Assembly: GCF_024363565.1 (NCBI RefSeq)
Contig: NZ_JAJEKE010000012.1
Location: forward strand, 1 to 64,000
Origin: Lutispora saccharofermentans
GTDB taxonomy: Bacteria > Bacillota > Clostridia > Lutisporales > Lutisporaceae
Reading direction: 5' to 3'
DNA: 64,000 nucleotides
The notes beneath the pieces were generated by a model, which made no database searches, was not told the origin of the DNA, and worked only from the letters and a program-made list of their open reading frames with translations. The position numbers were made by a program, and so were the translations under genes. Shown here in pieces: positions 35,923-44,696 of the stretch. Within the stretch, counting starts at the first letter, position 1. Every line of letters begins with the position of its first letter.

Positions 35923-37473
35923 TTAGCTTTGACAGGCAAATTGCCTCTGGCTCTGAATATCAAAAAATCCCTTATATATTTCGTTCGTTTTCAGAAGCCC
36001 TTCATGGGTTCCTATACCCGCGATTTTACCGGAATCAACAACAATGATCTGATCCGCATTTACAACTGTAGCGATTTTATGGGCAATGACGATAGTCGTT
36101 CTATTTTTCATCAATCCATCCAGATTCTTCTGCACAATATGCTCAGAATAGGCATCCAGGCTGGAAGTGGCCTCGTCAAGCAAGAGATACTCAGGATCCC
36201 GCAAAATAGCACGGGAAATTGCTATTCTCTGCCTCTGCCCCCCCGAAAGCTTTGAGCCGAATTCTCCCACCTCGGTGTCGAAGCCCTCCGGAAACTCTCT
36301 GACAAAATCCATCACATCAGCCGCTGCTACGGCTCTTTGAAATTCCTCCTCACTTACCTCCCTGTCTATTCCATATAGGATATTGTCACGGATGGTACCG
36401 GACATCAGAGCCATTTCCTGCGCAACATAACCGAATTTTCTCCTCCAGCCTGCAAGGCTTATATCCTCTACAGGAACATCTCCCAGCTTGATAACCCCTG
36501 CCTCCGGCTTGTAGAACCGCTCTACGAGGCTCAGTATCGTGGTCTTGCCGCTTCCGCTGGGCCCCACGATAGCAGTGACTTTTCCGGCGGGCACCCTGAA
36601 GCTTACATCCAATAAGACATTATTATCGCCATATCCGAAGGATATATTTTCAAAAATAATTTCTTTCTTTGCTTCATCCTTCTTTGCCTCACACTCAATC
36701 AAATATTTGCGGTACTCTTCGCTGGGCTCTTCCAGCAGCCTTGAAATTCTCTCGGTTGCGCCCTGGGATGCCTTAAAAGCAGAAAAGAGTGATACTATTG
36801 AATTGACGCGAAGCATAAGGTCTTTTGCATATAGGTAATAAGCCACCCAGACATCAATTCCAAAAGCCCCTCTTGGAACATAATATATGCCTAATCCGAC
36901 AATCACCAGAGTCTGAAGTGATTCCACAATAGATATTACAGGTCTGAATATCGCAGTGACCGTTACTGCTTTTACCTGAGATTTGTAGAGCTTGCTTATC
37001 ACTTCTTTTCCCCTTATATCCTCTTTTTCTTCATTTGCGAACACCTTTATAAGAGGAATATTGGTAAGACGCTCTGCTAAGAATTGAGTCAATTTTGAAT
37101 TGCTTTTTGTTACCTCTGACACTGCTTTAAAATTCAATCTTCCTTGTATGAAAGCGACCAAAGCTACAAGAGGTATAAGGACAAAAAATGACACGGCTAA
37201 TCTCCTGTCGTATTCATTCACTATCATAAGTGTCATTATTATACTGTAAAGCGAAGTTATCTGCGGCAACAATGATGTCATAAGAAAAGAACTGACATTC
37301 ACCGTATCAGAAGTAGTTCTGCTTACCATCTCTCTGGCTTTTGTTTTATCAAAAAAAGAAAGCGGCATATTCATCAGCGATTTCCATATCAGCCTGCGAA
37401 GCTTCATATCAATTTTTGCTTTGGCAGCATTATCAATAAATTGTCCGGGAATAGCGATAAAAGTCCTCGCCAA
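35923..37473 (-). CDS. ABC exporter half-transporter, N-terminus missing
   Basis: A fused permease-ATPase whose ATPase is complete (GPSGSGKT, LSGGQRQR, YLLLDEAT), but the open frame gives only about 516 residues and begins in what should be membrane helix 2 (VIFGTIFIALARTFIAIPGQ). About 60 N-terminal residues with helix 1 are absent. There is no ATG near the 5' end; the only candidates are TTG at 37473 or weaker codons, none with a good ribosome binding site. The sequence runs straight into the 3' end of tldE, which also looks shortened, so a deletion appears to have joined the two genes. The protein may be non-functional or may start by readthrough coupling. Confidence 0.75.
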   Translation of the reverse strand: MARTFIAIPGQFIDNAAKAKIDMKLRRLIWKSLMNMPLSFFDKTKAREMVSRTTSDTVNVSSFLMTSLLPQITSLYSIIMTLMIVNEYDRRLAVSFFVLIPLVALVAFIQGRLNFKAVSEVTKSNSKLTQFLAERLTNIPLIKVFANEEKEDIRGKEVISKLYKSQVKAVTVTAIFRPVISIVESLQTLVIVGLGIYYVPRGAFGIDVWVAYYLYAKDLMLRVNSIVSLFSAFKASQGATERISRLLEEPSEEYRKYLIECEAKKDEAKKEIIFENISFGYGDNNVLLDVSFRVPAGKVTAIVGPSGSGKTTILSLVERFYKPEAGVIKLGDVPVEDISLAGWRRKFGYVAQEMALMSGTIRDNILYGIDREVSEEEFQRAVAAADVMDFVREFPEGFDTEVGEFGSKLSGGQRQRIAISRAILRDPEYLLLDEATSSLDAYSEHIVQKNLDGLMKNRTTIVIAHKIATVVNADQIIVVDSGKIAGIGTHEGLLKTNEIYKGFFDIQSQRQFACQS

Positions 37474-37501
37474 TGCAATGAATATCGTTCCAAATATGAC
37501 T

Positions 37502-38803
37502 TCATTGCTCAGCTCCCCGGATGCGCAAGTCTCCTCCTATTTCCTCTATATCAGACAAAATCTCAAATATATTGCCCGAAACTGTTATCTGATCTACGGG
37601 GTGCACCAGCTTGCCATCATCAATCAGATGACCTATTGCATACAACGAAAAATTCCCTGAAACAAAATTAATCCCGGCATTTGCGCCCTGCAATTCCACT
37701 ATAAGGATCCCCTTCTGGGTTTTCTCTATCATAGCCTCCAGCGGCAGGCTTCCCGGTTTCAGATAAATATTGTGGGGACCTACATTTACAGTGCCGCGGT
37801 ATCCGCCCTTTCTGGCATTGCCTGTAGATAATGTACCTGCCTTTCTCGCTGTTTTGCTGTTATGCATAAAGGTCATAAGCCTTCCTTCTTTAACAAGCTC
37901 AAAACGCCGCGTAGGATATCCTTCTCCGTCAAAGGCTGCACTTCCCGGTACATTTTTCATCAAAGGGTCTTCTATAATCGTTACATTGATTCCTGCGATT
38001 TGTTCCCCAAGCCTTCCTTCAAGCTTTGAAAATCCCTTTTCCACCGCTTCGCCGGATAGACTGGAAACGAAGGCTCCCAACAATTGGGTTGCTGTGTCGT
38101 ATCTAAAAATAACAGGATAATTCCCCGATTCAATGGAAGACGCGCCCAGCTTTGAAACGGCTTCCCGGGCGGCTTTTTCCCCAATCTCCTTAAAGTTCAG
38201 CTTTGAGACATCCTGCAGGGTAAAATCCGATTCAAAACCTGTTGCAGTTTGCTTCCCATCGCCGGCCATCACATAAATACCCCCTGCTGCATCGGCATAT
38301 TTAGAGCGGCAATTCAAGCCTCTGGTATTTATGATGGCAGTTTCACCGCAAGTATTTGATACGACGCATTCGATAACCCTCTTGATCCGAGAGTCAGACT
38401 CTAAAGCAGCATTCTCCATTTCAAAGGCCCAACGGATCATAGCCTCAGTTGAAAGCTCCGCTAAAGCCTCAGAATAATTATCAAGCTTTTCATAATGATC
38501 GGCACCTCCAAAAAGCTCCTCAACTCCATTTATTTCCAGGGATTTAGCATTTTTTATCGCTTCATCAAGCAGAAAATCCGCGGATTTGTCATCAAGCTTT
38601 TCCGTATATGAATATCCCATTTTGTTATTATAAAGTCCTCTAAAAGAGACTCCGCTTTGTTCCCTGATCTCATAGCCTCTAATTTCTTTGTTCCAAACCT
38701 TTACCGCAGTGGATCTGCCAGAGGAATAATATATCTCCATATCACCGAATCCAATCTGCTTTCCCTTATCAAAAAGCCTTTCCTGTAATTTTGATATGTC
38801 CAT
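37502..38803 (-). CDS. tldE: TldE/PmbA-family metalloprotease subunit, C-terminus shortened
   Basis: A 433-residue TldE/PmbA protein, the non-zinc partner of TldD in a heterodimeric protease that degrades unfolded peptides and matures some RiPPs (microcin B17) in E. coli. Typical text includes VSGNIFEILSDIEEIGGDLR near the end and GVSFRGLYNNKMGYSYTEKL near the start. Homologues continue for about 15-20 residues after the LRxRG segment, whereas this one ends RIRGAEQ. The start codon lies 2 bp after the tldD stop, with GGAAGGAGG inside the tldD end. Loss of the tail may affect pairing with TldD. Confidence 0.88.
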   Translation of the reverse strand: MDISKLQERLFDKGKQIGFGDMEIYYSSGRSTAVKVWNKEIRGYEIREQSGVSFRGLYNNKMGYSYTEKLDDKSADFLLDEAIKNAKSLEINGVEELFGGADHYEKLDNYSEALAELSTEAMIRWAFEMENAALESDSRIKRVIECVVSNTCGETAIINTRGLNCRSKYADAAGGIYVMAGDGKQTATGFESDFTLQDVSKLNFKEIGEKAAREAVSKLGASSIESGNYPVIFRYDTATQLLGAFVSSLSGEAVEKGFSKLEGRLGEQIAGINVTIIEDPLMKNVPGSAAFDGEGYPTRRFELVKEGRLMTFMHNSKTARKAGTLSTGNARKGGYRGTVNVGPHNIYLKPGSLPLEAMIEKTQKGILIVELQGANAGINFVSGNFSLYAIGHLIDDGKLVHPVDQITVSGNIFEILSDIEEIGGDLRIRGAEQ

Positions 38804-38805
38804 AG

Positions 38806-40194
38806 TTATACCTCCTTCCTTCCACCCACAGTAAGTTCTGATACCCTCAAAGTAGGCTGTCCCACGGTTACCGGGACCGTACCGCTTTTAGCCCCGCACA
38901 TCCCTATCCCATGCTCCAGATTGCTGCCTACCATGTCTATCTTTTTCAGGGTATCAAGACTATTGCCTATCAAAGCAGCACCCTTTACAGGCTCTTCTAT
39001 TTTTCCGTTTCTTATTATATATCCCTCGCTGATGCTGAAATTGTAATCGCCGGTTGCTGTATTGACAGAACCGCCGTTCAATTCTTTGGCATATATTCCG
39101 TACTCGGTATTTGAGATGATTTCCTCCGGTGTGGAATTTCCGGCAGCTATAAAGGTATTGTTCATTCTGGCGGTAGGAGGATAACAATAGGATTCCCGGC
39201 GGCCTGAGCCGGTAGAGTCCATTCCCATCCTTCGGCTCCCCAGCTTGTCGACCAGATAGCCCTTTAATATTCCATTTTCGATCAATAAGTTTCTTTGGGT
39301 TGGTGTTCCTTCATCGTCAATATTCAGAGAGCCCCATATATTCATAAGTGTTCCATCGTCATATGCAGTCACAAGAGATGATGCAATGGGCTGTCCCAGT
39401 TTATCCGCAAATACCGATGAGTTGTAGGCGACACTCGCAGACTCCAGGCCATGGCCGCATGCCTCGTGAAAGAGAACTCCTCCGAATCCGTTTTCAATGA
39501 CGACAGGAAATTTCCCAGATGGTGCAAAACCCGCCTTCAGCATGGTCTTTGCGCTGGCGGCGGCTTCTTTGGCATATGCTTCTATGTCAAGCTGCCGCAT
39601 ATATTCCAGTCCTCCAAAATAGCCCGGTCCTGTCCTTCCCGTCTCTTTGTCCGTGCCGCATACAGCCATTGCTTCGATTCCAAGGCGATTCCTGCACCTC
39701 ACATCCTCAGCAAATACCCCTTCCGTATTGGCAATCAAAACGTTTTGAACATAATCAAAATATGATATGAAGGCCTGTTCAATAACCGGGTCATATCCCT
39801 TTGCAGCCTCATGAGCCCTGCGAAGCCAGCTTATCTTTTCCCTTCTCGTCACACTGTCAGGCATGATCTTTATATCATGCCTGTTTTTTATTGTGCTCCT
39901 CCGCAAATCAATAATAAGATCTTCCTTTTGAGCCCTTATTCCCTGTGCCGCAATCCGGGCTACTTTTATCAAATTTTCTTCCCCGGGATCATTAGTGTAG
40001 GCATAAACATAAAAATCGCCCTTCATAATGCGGATACCAATTCCAAAATCCCGTCCGGAAAGAGCTTTTTCCAGCACTCCGCCGATCATATTCAAAGCTT
40101 CGCCCGTCTTGTCCTCAACAAATATTTCAGCAAAGTCCCCTCCTGTTTCAATAGCAGCATTCAGTACTTTTTCTATAGTTCCTTGTGGCAGCAT
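38806..40194 (-). CDS. tldD: TldD-family zinc metalloprotease subunit
   Basis: A 462-residue TldD protein with the zinc-binding HExxxH motif HEACGH at residues 243-248 (GVLFHEACGHGLES), followed by the typical LGQPIASSLVTAYDDGT text. With TldE it forms a cytoplasmic peptidase. ATG 40194 follows GGAGGAGATCGTCTA; an earlier in-frame start at 40215 would begin inside that ribosome binding site. It is in a co-directional run with a thioredoxin and a trigger-factor-like chaperone upstream and ABC exporters downstream. Confidence 0.93.
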   Translation of the reverse strand: MLPQGTIEKVLNAAIETGGDFAEIFVEDKTGEALNMIGGVLEKALSGRDFGIGIRIMKGDFYVYAYTNDPGEENLIKVARIAAQGIRAQKEDLIIDLRRSTIKNRHDIKIMPDSVTRREKISWLRRAHEAAKGYDPVIEQAFISYFDYVQNVLIANTEGVFAEDVRCRNRLGIEAMAVCGTDKETGRTGPGYFGGLEYMRQLDIEAYAKEAAASAKTMLKAGFAPSGKFPVVIENGFGGVLFHEACGHGLESASVAYNSSVFADKLGQPIASSLVTAYDDGTLMNIWGSLNIDDEGTPTQRNLLIENGILKGYLVDKLGSRRMGMDSTGSGRRESYCYPPTARMNNTFIAAGNSTPEEIISNTEYGIYAKELNGGSVNTATGDYNFSISEGYIIRNGKIEEPVKGAALIGNSLDTLKKIDMVGSNLEHGIGMCGAKSGTVPVTVGQPTLRVSELTVGGRKEV

Positions 40195-40238
40195 TAGACG
40201 ATCTCCTCCAAACAATATTCATTTACAGCAATCTCTTC

Positions 40239-40553
40239 CTAATAAAGATACTCTTTTATCACTTCTTTTAGCTGCTCCAGTTCCATAAACCCAGTATTTC
40301 TCTTTAGTTCCTTGCCATCCTTCATAAAAAGTATGGTCGGCACGCCGCGAACCCGATTGCGGACAGCTATGTCCTTATTCTGTGTGGTATTCACCTTTAC
40401 AATATTTACAAAAGGCAGCTCAAATTCTAACTCTTCTATGACTTTCATAAATCTTTTGCAGGGATTGCAGTTTTCTCCATACAAATCAACAACTGCAAAG
40501 CCTTCTTTTATAACTTCTTCAAAATTTTGTGCATTTGCTTCTATTACCGGCAT
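40239..40553 (-). CDS. Thioredoxin-family protein (CNPC active site)
   Basis: A 104-residue single-domain thioredoxin with active site ENCNPCKRF (Cys29, Cys32) in place of WCGPC and the cis-proline motif VRGVPTILFM. CNPC and the missing tryptophan suggest a redox potential different from housekeeping thioredoxin. ATG 40553 follows CTAGGAGGAGTTAAA; an in-frame start 13 codons earlier lacks a site. It has no signal peptide, so it is cytoplasmic. It lies 44 bp before tldD and may serve the same pathway. Confidence 0.88.
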   Translation of the reverse strand: MPVIEANAQNFEEVIKEGFAVVDLYGENCNPCKRFMKVIEELEFELPFVNIVKVNTTQNKDIAVRNRVRGVPTILFMKDGKELKRNTGFMELEQLKEVIKEYLY

Positions 40554-40613
40554 TTTAACTCCTCCTAGTTCGTCAATAAACCTTATTTTCAAATATTTTG
40601 TTAAAATATAACC

Positions 40614-41573
40614 TTAAAAAGCTTGAAGCTTGCTTCCATAATATTCAGAAATTTTCTTTCTTAAAAATCCTGTGTATCGAAAGGCAATGTATCGAAAAAA
40701 AGGCTCCATTGCCTTGGCAATCTCAATATCCACTGATTCGTTCTTCGAAATTTCTTCAATATGTCCTTCGTAAGATCTCTCATCAAATATGATATCTTCT
40801 TTTTTAGCCATGTCCATTCCAACAAGAGCCATCTTCAATTCTTTCTCATGGCTTTTTCTGATATGTTCCTTAAATGCTTCAATACTGCCAAATCCCACTC
40901 TTGCACCCAGCTCTTTTTCAGACATTTCTTCGAAAACCAGCCCCTCCATTTTTGATAGAATTCTGCATCTGTCAAGCTCTTCTTCACAAAGCATTCTTAC
41001 ATCTTCGTCTGCAATGCAATACTCAGATCGATCGGCAACTTCCTTTAAAATTTCATAACTTATTTGTATAAGTCTTTCTTCCTTAAGTTTGGAAGCTCTC
41101 ATTTTAAATAAATGGTCTTTAAGTTCTGGTACTGAATTAACCCCTTCTATATTTTCTTTTATGATCAATTCATCTGTAATGGCCGGAATTATTTTTCTCT
41201 TAATGCTCAGAATCTTAGTCTTAACAGCATGTCCGTCCACATCTATTATTTTTTCTTCATTCTTTTTAATATTTATAAGCTTCTCTTCAAAATTTTTATC
41301 GAACAAGCCTGCTCCTACAGCTATGGGAACATTAGACCTATTATATTTCTCCATGCTGCTCTCCATTTCTACCATAACAAAATCTCCGGCCTTTATCCCA
41401 CCATCCGGCTCCACTGTTACGGCATGTTTCTTAGCTATCCCTTCCAGTGTTTTCAATATTTCTTTTTCATCTACTTCAATCCTCAGCAGGTTTTCAGGCA
41501 CCTCTGCATCCTTGAAATCAAATATTTTGATCACCTTAGATTTGAACAAATCATTTTCTCCCCTTTTTTGCAT
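40614..41573 (-). CDS. Trigger-factor-like chaperone without ribosome-binding domain
   Basis: A 319-residue protein. Residues 60-120 look like an FKBP-type PPIase domain of trigger factor (AGDFVMVEMESS, VPIAVGAGLFDKNFEEKLIN), and the rest is the helical trigger-factor C-terminal chaperone region (VPELKDHLFKMRASKLKEER and so on). The N-terminal ribosome-docking domain with its GFRxGxxP motif is missing, so it is not the housekeeping trigger factor. It is the first gene of the run leading to thioredoxin, tldD and tldE. It may hold or fold a dedicated client protein or peptide. Start ATG at 41573 is provisional. Confidence 0.75.
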   Translation of the reverse strand: MQKRGENDLFKSKVIKIFDFKDAEVPENLLRIEVDEKEILKTLEGIAKKHAVTVEPDGGIKAGDFVMVEMESSMEKYNRSNVPIAVGAGLFDKNFEEKLINIKKNEEKIIDVDGHAVKTKILSIKRKIIPAITDELIIKENIEGVNSVPELKDHLFKMRASKLKEERLIQISYEILKEVADRSEYCIADEDVRMLCEEELDRCRILSKMEGLVFEEMSEKELGARVGFGSIEAFKEHIRKSHEKELKMALVGMDMAKKEDIIFDERSYEGHIEEISKNESVDIEIAKAMEPFFRYIAFRYTGFLRKKISEYYGSKLQAF

Positions 41574-41905
41574 GCGGCCGTATTTTCCCTTCGTCTTCTA
41601 ATATTATATAATCGCCTCAACATCAAACCATTTATTTAACCTCCTTTTAACATATTTTTAATAAGAATTTTACAAATCCACAATTTAAATTTAATATTCC
41701 ATAAAGGCTTTTACAATATTGTTTGCTTATTCCGGTAGTTATGAGGTCAGTTTCGTACGTTTTGATGTCAAGTTTTTATTAAAAGCTGCTGCAAGCTGTA
41801 TAGACAATAAGGATAAAAAAACTGTACATAAAAAGGTCTTACATCCCAGTTCATGCACAGCATCAATGCGTACAAACCAATGTATATTTGTTTTATGGCT
41901 TCAAT

Positions 41906-41998
41906 TATAAGCGGCAACTAAGTGACTTTTTGAAAGCGCTTTCTTATTTTTAAGGAGGAGTCTTGAAAAAAGGCTGGAAATAATGGTTGCCGCTTATA
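41906..41998 (+). repeat. 13-bp inverted repeat flanking a cre-like palindrome and a six-codon frame
   Basis: Arms TATAAGCGGCAAC (41906-41918) and its exact complement (41986-41998) are 67 nt apart. Inside are the palindrome at 41931-41943 and AAGGAGGAG at 41952-41960 followed by the TTG-initiated six-codon frame at 41963. No known element was recognised. Confidence 0.6.
41931..41944. promoter_or_regulatory. Candidate catabolite-responsive element (cre)
   Basis: TGAAAGCGCTTTCT fits the CcpA-binding consensus TGWAANCGNTNWCA except at the last base, with a perfect 12-bp palindromic core. The site is the only support; which gene it would control is unclear. Confidence 0.4.
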
Positions 41999-42121
41999 GA
42001 TGTTTTCTTAAATTTAATGCAGCACTTCTATTTTTACAATATTGTTTGTCTATTTGGGTAATTATAATGTCTATTTCGTATATAGCCATGTTTTTTTCCG
42101 TAGTATAATTTTCACGGCAAA

Positions 42122-42148
42122 AAAATACCCGCCTAAAAAAGCGGGTCA
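42122..42148 (-). terminator. Terminator of the LytTR response regulator gene
   Basis: On the minus strand GACCCGC...GCGGGT with a short T-rich loop is followed by ATTTTTTT, just beyond the stop at 42156. Confidence 0.65.
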
Positions 42149-42155
42149 AACCTCA

Positions 42156-42902
42156 TCAATAAAATTTTATTCCTCTTTGGAGCAATAGCTCCTTTAGCTC
42201 ATTGTATTTATCCCTGCTCAAGGGCAATTCTTCCTTCTTATCCTTCAGTTGCATCAAATAGGACCTCTTGAAATCATCAATCCTTATACTTTTTATTTTT
42301 TCAATGGGCACCAGAAAGGATTGATGTGAGCGAAAAAAGGAATGTTCACTGAAAATATGCTCCAATTTTTGCAGGGAATCTCTGCAATTGAATATCTCAC
42401 CGTTCTCACAGATAATGCAGATTTTTCTTCCCCTCTTTTCAATATAAGAGATATCCTTTACATTAATTATTTCGAAGCCGCCTTCCACATTAATACCGAT
42501 CTTTACTTCTTTTGCCGGCTTGTTGTGGCCCTTCAACTCCTTTACCCTAGATAAGGCCTGCTCCAGTCTGAGCAGGTTCACCGGCTTTGTAAGAAAGTCA
42601 ACGGGCCGGTATTCATAGCCCTTAAGGGCAAAACCGGCATATCCAGTTAAAAATATGATCATGATGTCAGGATAATGATACTGTATGTGCTTTGCAAGTT
42701 CAAAACCGTTTATATCTTTCATATCAATATCCAGGAAAATCAAATCAACTTCATGATTTTGCAGGAATTTAACAGCATCGGTGCCATTATCGGCTTCGCC
42801 TGCGATGCTGATATAATTAAAAGTGCTCAAGGAAGCCTTTATAGCATCAAGGCATATTTGTTCGTCATCTACTAGCAAGACCTTTAACTGTAAGCTTATC
42901 AT
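42156..42902 (-). CDS. LytTR-family response regulator
   Basis: A 248-residue regulator: receiver domain (VDDE pocket, Asp58 in LIFLDIDMKD, Thr in IIFLTGYAG, Lys in DFLTKPVN) and a C-terminal LytTR DNA-binding domain (DISYIEKRGRKICIICENGE, FFRSHQSFLVPIEKIKSI). LytTR regulators bind imperfect direct repeats and often control autolysis, competence, bacteriocins or quorum sensing. ATG 42902 is 6 nt from GGAG; TTG 42914 and ATG 42908 are too far or too close. Its kinase is the gene at 43142, separated by a repeat element. Confidence 0.9.
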   Translation of the reverse strand: MISLQLKVLLVDDEQICLDAIKASLSTFNYISIAGEADNGTDAVKFLQNHEVDLIFLDIDMKDINGFELAKHIQYHYPDIMIIFLTGYAGFALKGYEYRPVDFLTKPVNLLRLEQALSRVKELKGHNKPAKEVKIGINVEGGFEIINVKDISYIEKRGRKICIICENGEIFNCRDSLQKLEHIFSEHSFFRSHQSFLVPIEKIKSIRIDDFKRSYLMQLKDKKEELPLSRDKYNELKELLLQRGIKFY

Positions 42903-42996
42903 AATCATCTCCAATCATTCCATATACTGCTGCAGCATGTATAAGCTCAAAATTCAAATTCATAATATAATACTACTTTGATATATTGCCATTGAC

Positions 42997-43099
42997 TGTC
43001 ATCCTGAGCGCAGGGAAGAATCCCAGACCTTATAGGAGTTCATGCATTTGCCCGGGTCTTGTCTTTTGGGCCTGAGACTCTTCCTTTGTCAGAGTGACA
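42997..43099. repeat. Palindromic intergenic repeat (TGTCATCCTGAGC type)
   Basis: The segment begins TGTCATCCTGAGCGCAGGGA and ends CTTTGTCAGAGTGACA; the two ends are imperfect inverted repeats over about 30 nt, with a GC-rich centre (CCCGGGTC...GGGCC). Repeats opening with TGTCATCCTGAGCG are widespread between genes in many bacteria and behave like short MITEs. It lies between the histidine kinase and response regulator genes and could act as a processing or termination site in their transcript. Confidence 0.6.
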
Positions 43100-43141
43100 T
43101 AAAAAGCACAGCTTTTTACAAGTTAACAAAGTAGTAATAAC

Positions 43142-44449
43142 TCAATATTTTATAGGAATCTGAACAATAAAATGAATGATGTCATCCTCAAATTCAGTAT
43201 AAATGATACCTTCATATTTGGATACGATTTTCTGCACTGTATTCAATCCGATTCCTTCATGGGAAGCTTTTGTCGAGTAACCTGAGTCAAATATATTCTT
43301 AAAGCTATTTTTGCCCTTTTCTATTTTGTTGGATACCTTAAAAACACAATTTCCGCTGCGTTTCAGGATCATAATTTTCACCCATGGAGAGCCCTCCTGA
43401 TGCTGTTCCACCTCATCTATTGCATTCTGAAGCAGATTCCCTAATATTTTGTTTATTTCATAAACAGTACATGGAATATTCTCTAAATTATAATGTATTA
43501 AAATTTGAAGATCAATTCCCTTATTTGCCGCAAGCTTTCTAAAGTTGCCGAGCAGCGCACCGACAGCCGGATGGTATAAATTCAGGATATCATTGGCCTC
43601 ATGTGTATCCTTTACCATAGTCTTAACATAATCTCTGCATTCCGAATTATTTCCGTTTTCCAGCATTCCTAAAATGGCCTGCAAATGGAAATTAAAATCA
43701 TGACGCTGAGAACGTATAATCTCAATAAACCCCAGCATCTCCTTCTGATATTGCTTATCAATGAAGATCTCTACTCTTTCCATCCCGTAGAAAACCAATA
43801 TTCTCATAAGATAAAGAAATAGTGTGAAAAAAATTATCGTGAAAATAAGCAAGGGGACTTGTTGGTTAAAAGAGTATGAAAGACCCTCCATGATATAAAA
43901 AATCCAAGCTACCATCAAGACCAGTACAAAAATAATCAATTGCACATATCTATTAAAGCTCTTTCTCTGGCTTTTCTCTAAATCAGGATACAGTGTCCAA
44001 TTCCGGGAAAAAAGGCTTATCTTATTCAAATATATGGCAGTCCACAGCAAAGAGTAAGTGAGAACAGCCGCGAAGCCTATATATAACCTTGCTTCATCAA
44101 TATTCCCATCCATAAAAAAATAGGCTGCAGCCTGTTTGCTTAATATTTGCATAATAAGCTCTAAAATCAGTCCCAGCAAAACGGCTATGATCGTATAGGA
44201 ATATTTATGCTTGAATGCTTTTTTCATAACAGGTATCAATGAAAGATAAATCAATAAAATTGCGTAATCGCTTGTCAAGATATCATAAAAGAAGTAATAG
44301 GCAATGCTCATGATTATTATTAAAAAAATCAGCTTTTTTATAATTTTTTGAAGCTCTTCTCCTATTAGAGAAAGTCCCAACAGGAGTGTAATCCCTATTG
44401 AAAGGGCATGTATTATTGCTGCAATAATTTTGTAAACATTATACCACAT
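43142..44449 (-). CDS. Membrane sensor histidine kinase (GHKL type)
   Basis: A 435-residue kinase with six or seven N-terminal membrane helices (residues 8-220) and a short cytoplasmic kinase part: His250 in SQRHDFNFHLQ (the RHDF motif of the LytTR-partner kinases), N-box ILGNLLQNAIDEVEQ and G-box GIGLNTVQ. This resembles AgrC-like/NatK-like kinases that sense peptides or membrane state, though no AgrB/AgrD pair is visible nearby. The response regulator gene is 240 bp downstream on the same strand. ATG 44449 is the first codon after a weak GGAG. Confidence 0.88.
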   Translation of the reverse strand: MWYNVYKIIAAIIHALSIGITLLLGLSLIGEELQKIIKKLIFLIIIMSIAYYFFYDILTSDYAILLIYLSLIPVMKKAFKHKYSYTIIAVLLGLILELIMQILSKQAAAYFFMDGNIDEARLYIGFAAVLTYSLLWTAIYLNKISLFSRNWTLYPDLEKSQRKSFNRYVQLIIFVLVLMVAWIFYIMEGLSYSFNQQVPLLIFTIIFFTLFLYLMRILVFYGMERVEIFIDKQYQKEMLGFIEIIRSQRHDFNFHLQAILGMLENGNNSECRDYVKTMVKDTHEANDILNLYHPAVGALLGNFRKLAANKGIDLQILIHYNLENIPCTVYEINKILGNLLQNAIDEVEQHQEGSPWVKIMILKRSGNCVFKVSNKIEKGKNSFKNIFDSGYSTKASHEGIGLNTVQKIVSKYEGIIYTEFEDDIIHFIVQIPIKY

Positions 44450-44675
44450 TGATTCTCCACCTACTTTTCATCACATTATGAAAGATACAATAATCGATAT
44501 TTTGCAGCAAATTCAAAATTATGCATACATAAATTCTCATTATAGAAATTATATCATATCAAAATTCCGGTGTGAATCAACTCCTTTTAAGCACTTAACC
44601 TCACTCCTTGCATATTCATGCGCAGCGAAAAGGCCTTTTTACCCTATATAGCAATTTAAAGGCAGAATTAAAAAA

Positions 44676-44694
44676 CACAGGCTGACCACCTGTG
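44676..44694 (-). terminator. Terminator of the L,D-transpeptidase gene
   Basis: CACAGG-TGGTCAG-CCTGTG on the minus strand followed by TTTTTTAATTC, starting 3 bp after the stop at 44697. Confidence 0.7.
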
Positions 44695-44696
44695 CT

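Larger units (their letters stand above)
41574..42155. other. Gene-poor intergenic region with direct and inverted repeats and a cre-like site
   Basis: No convincing gene fills these 580 bp. A direct repeat of about 52 bp occurs at about 41707-41760 and 42030-42083; its first 17 nt (TTTTACAATATTGTTTG) are identical and the rest about 70 percent. Between them a perfect 13-bp inverted repeat (TATAAGCGGCAAC at 41906-41918, complement at 41986-41998) encloses a palindrome TGAAAGCGCTTTC (41931-41943, like a CcpA cre site) and a strong ribosome binding site AAGGAGGAG before a six-codon frame TTG AAA AAA GGC TGG AAA TAA. Confidence 0.6.

Noticed and set aside
41719-41910. 63-codon plus-strand frame in the intergenic region
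   Set aside because: No ribosome binding site, no family resemblance, and it covers the direct repeat; it looks like chance.
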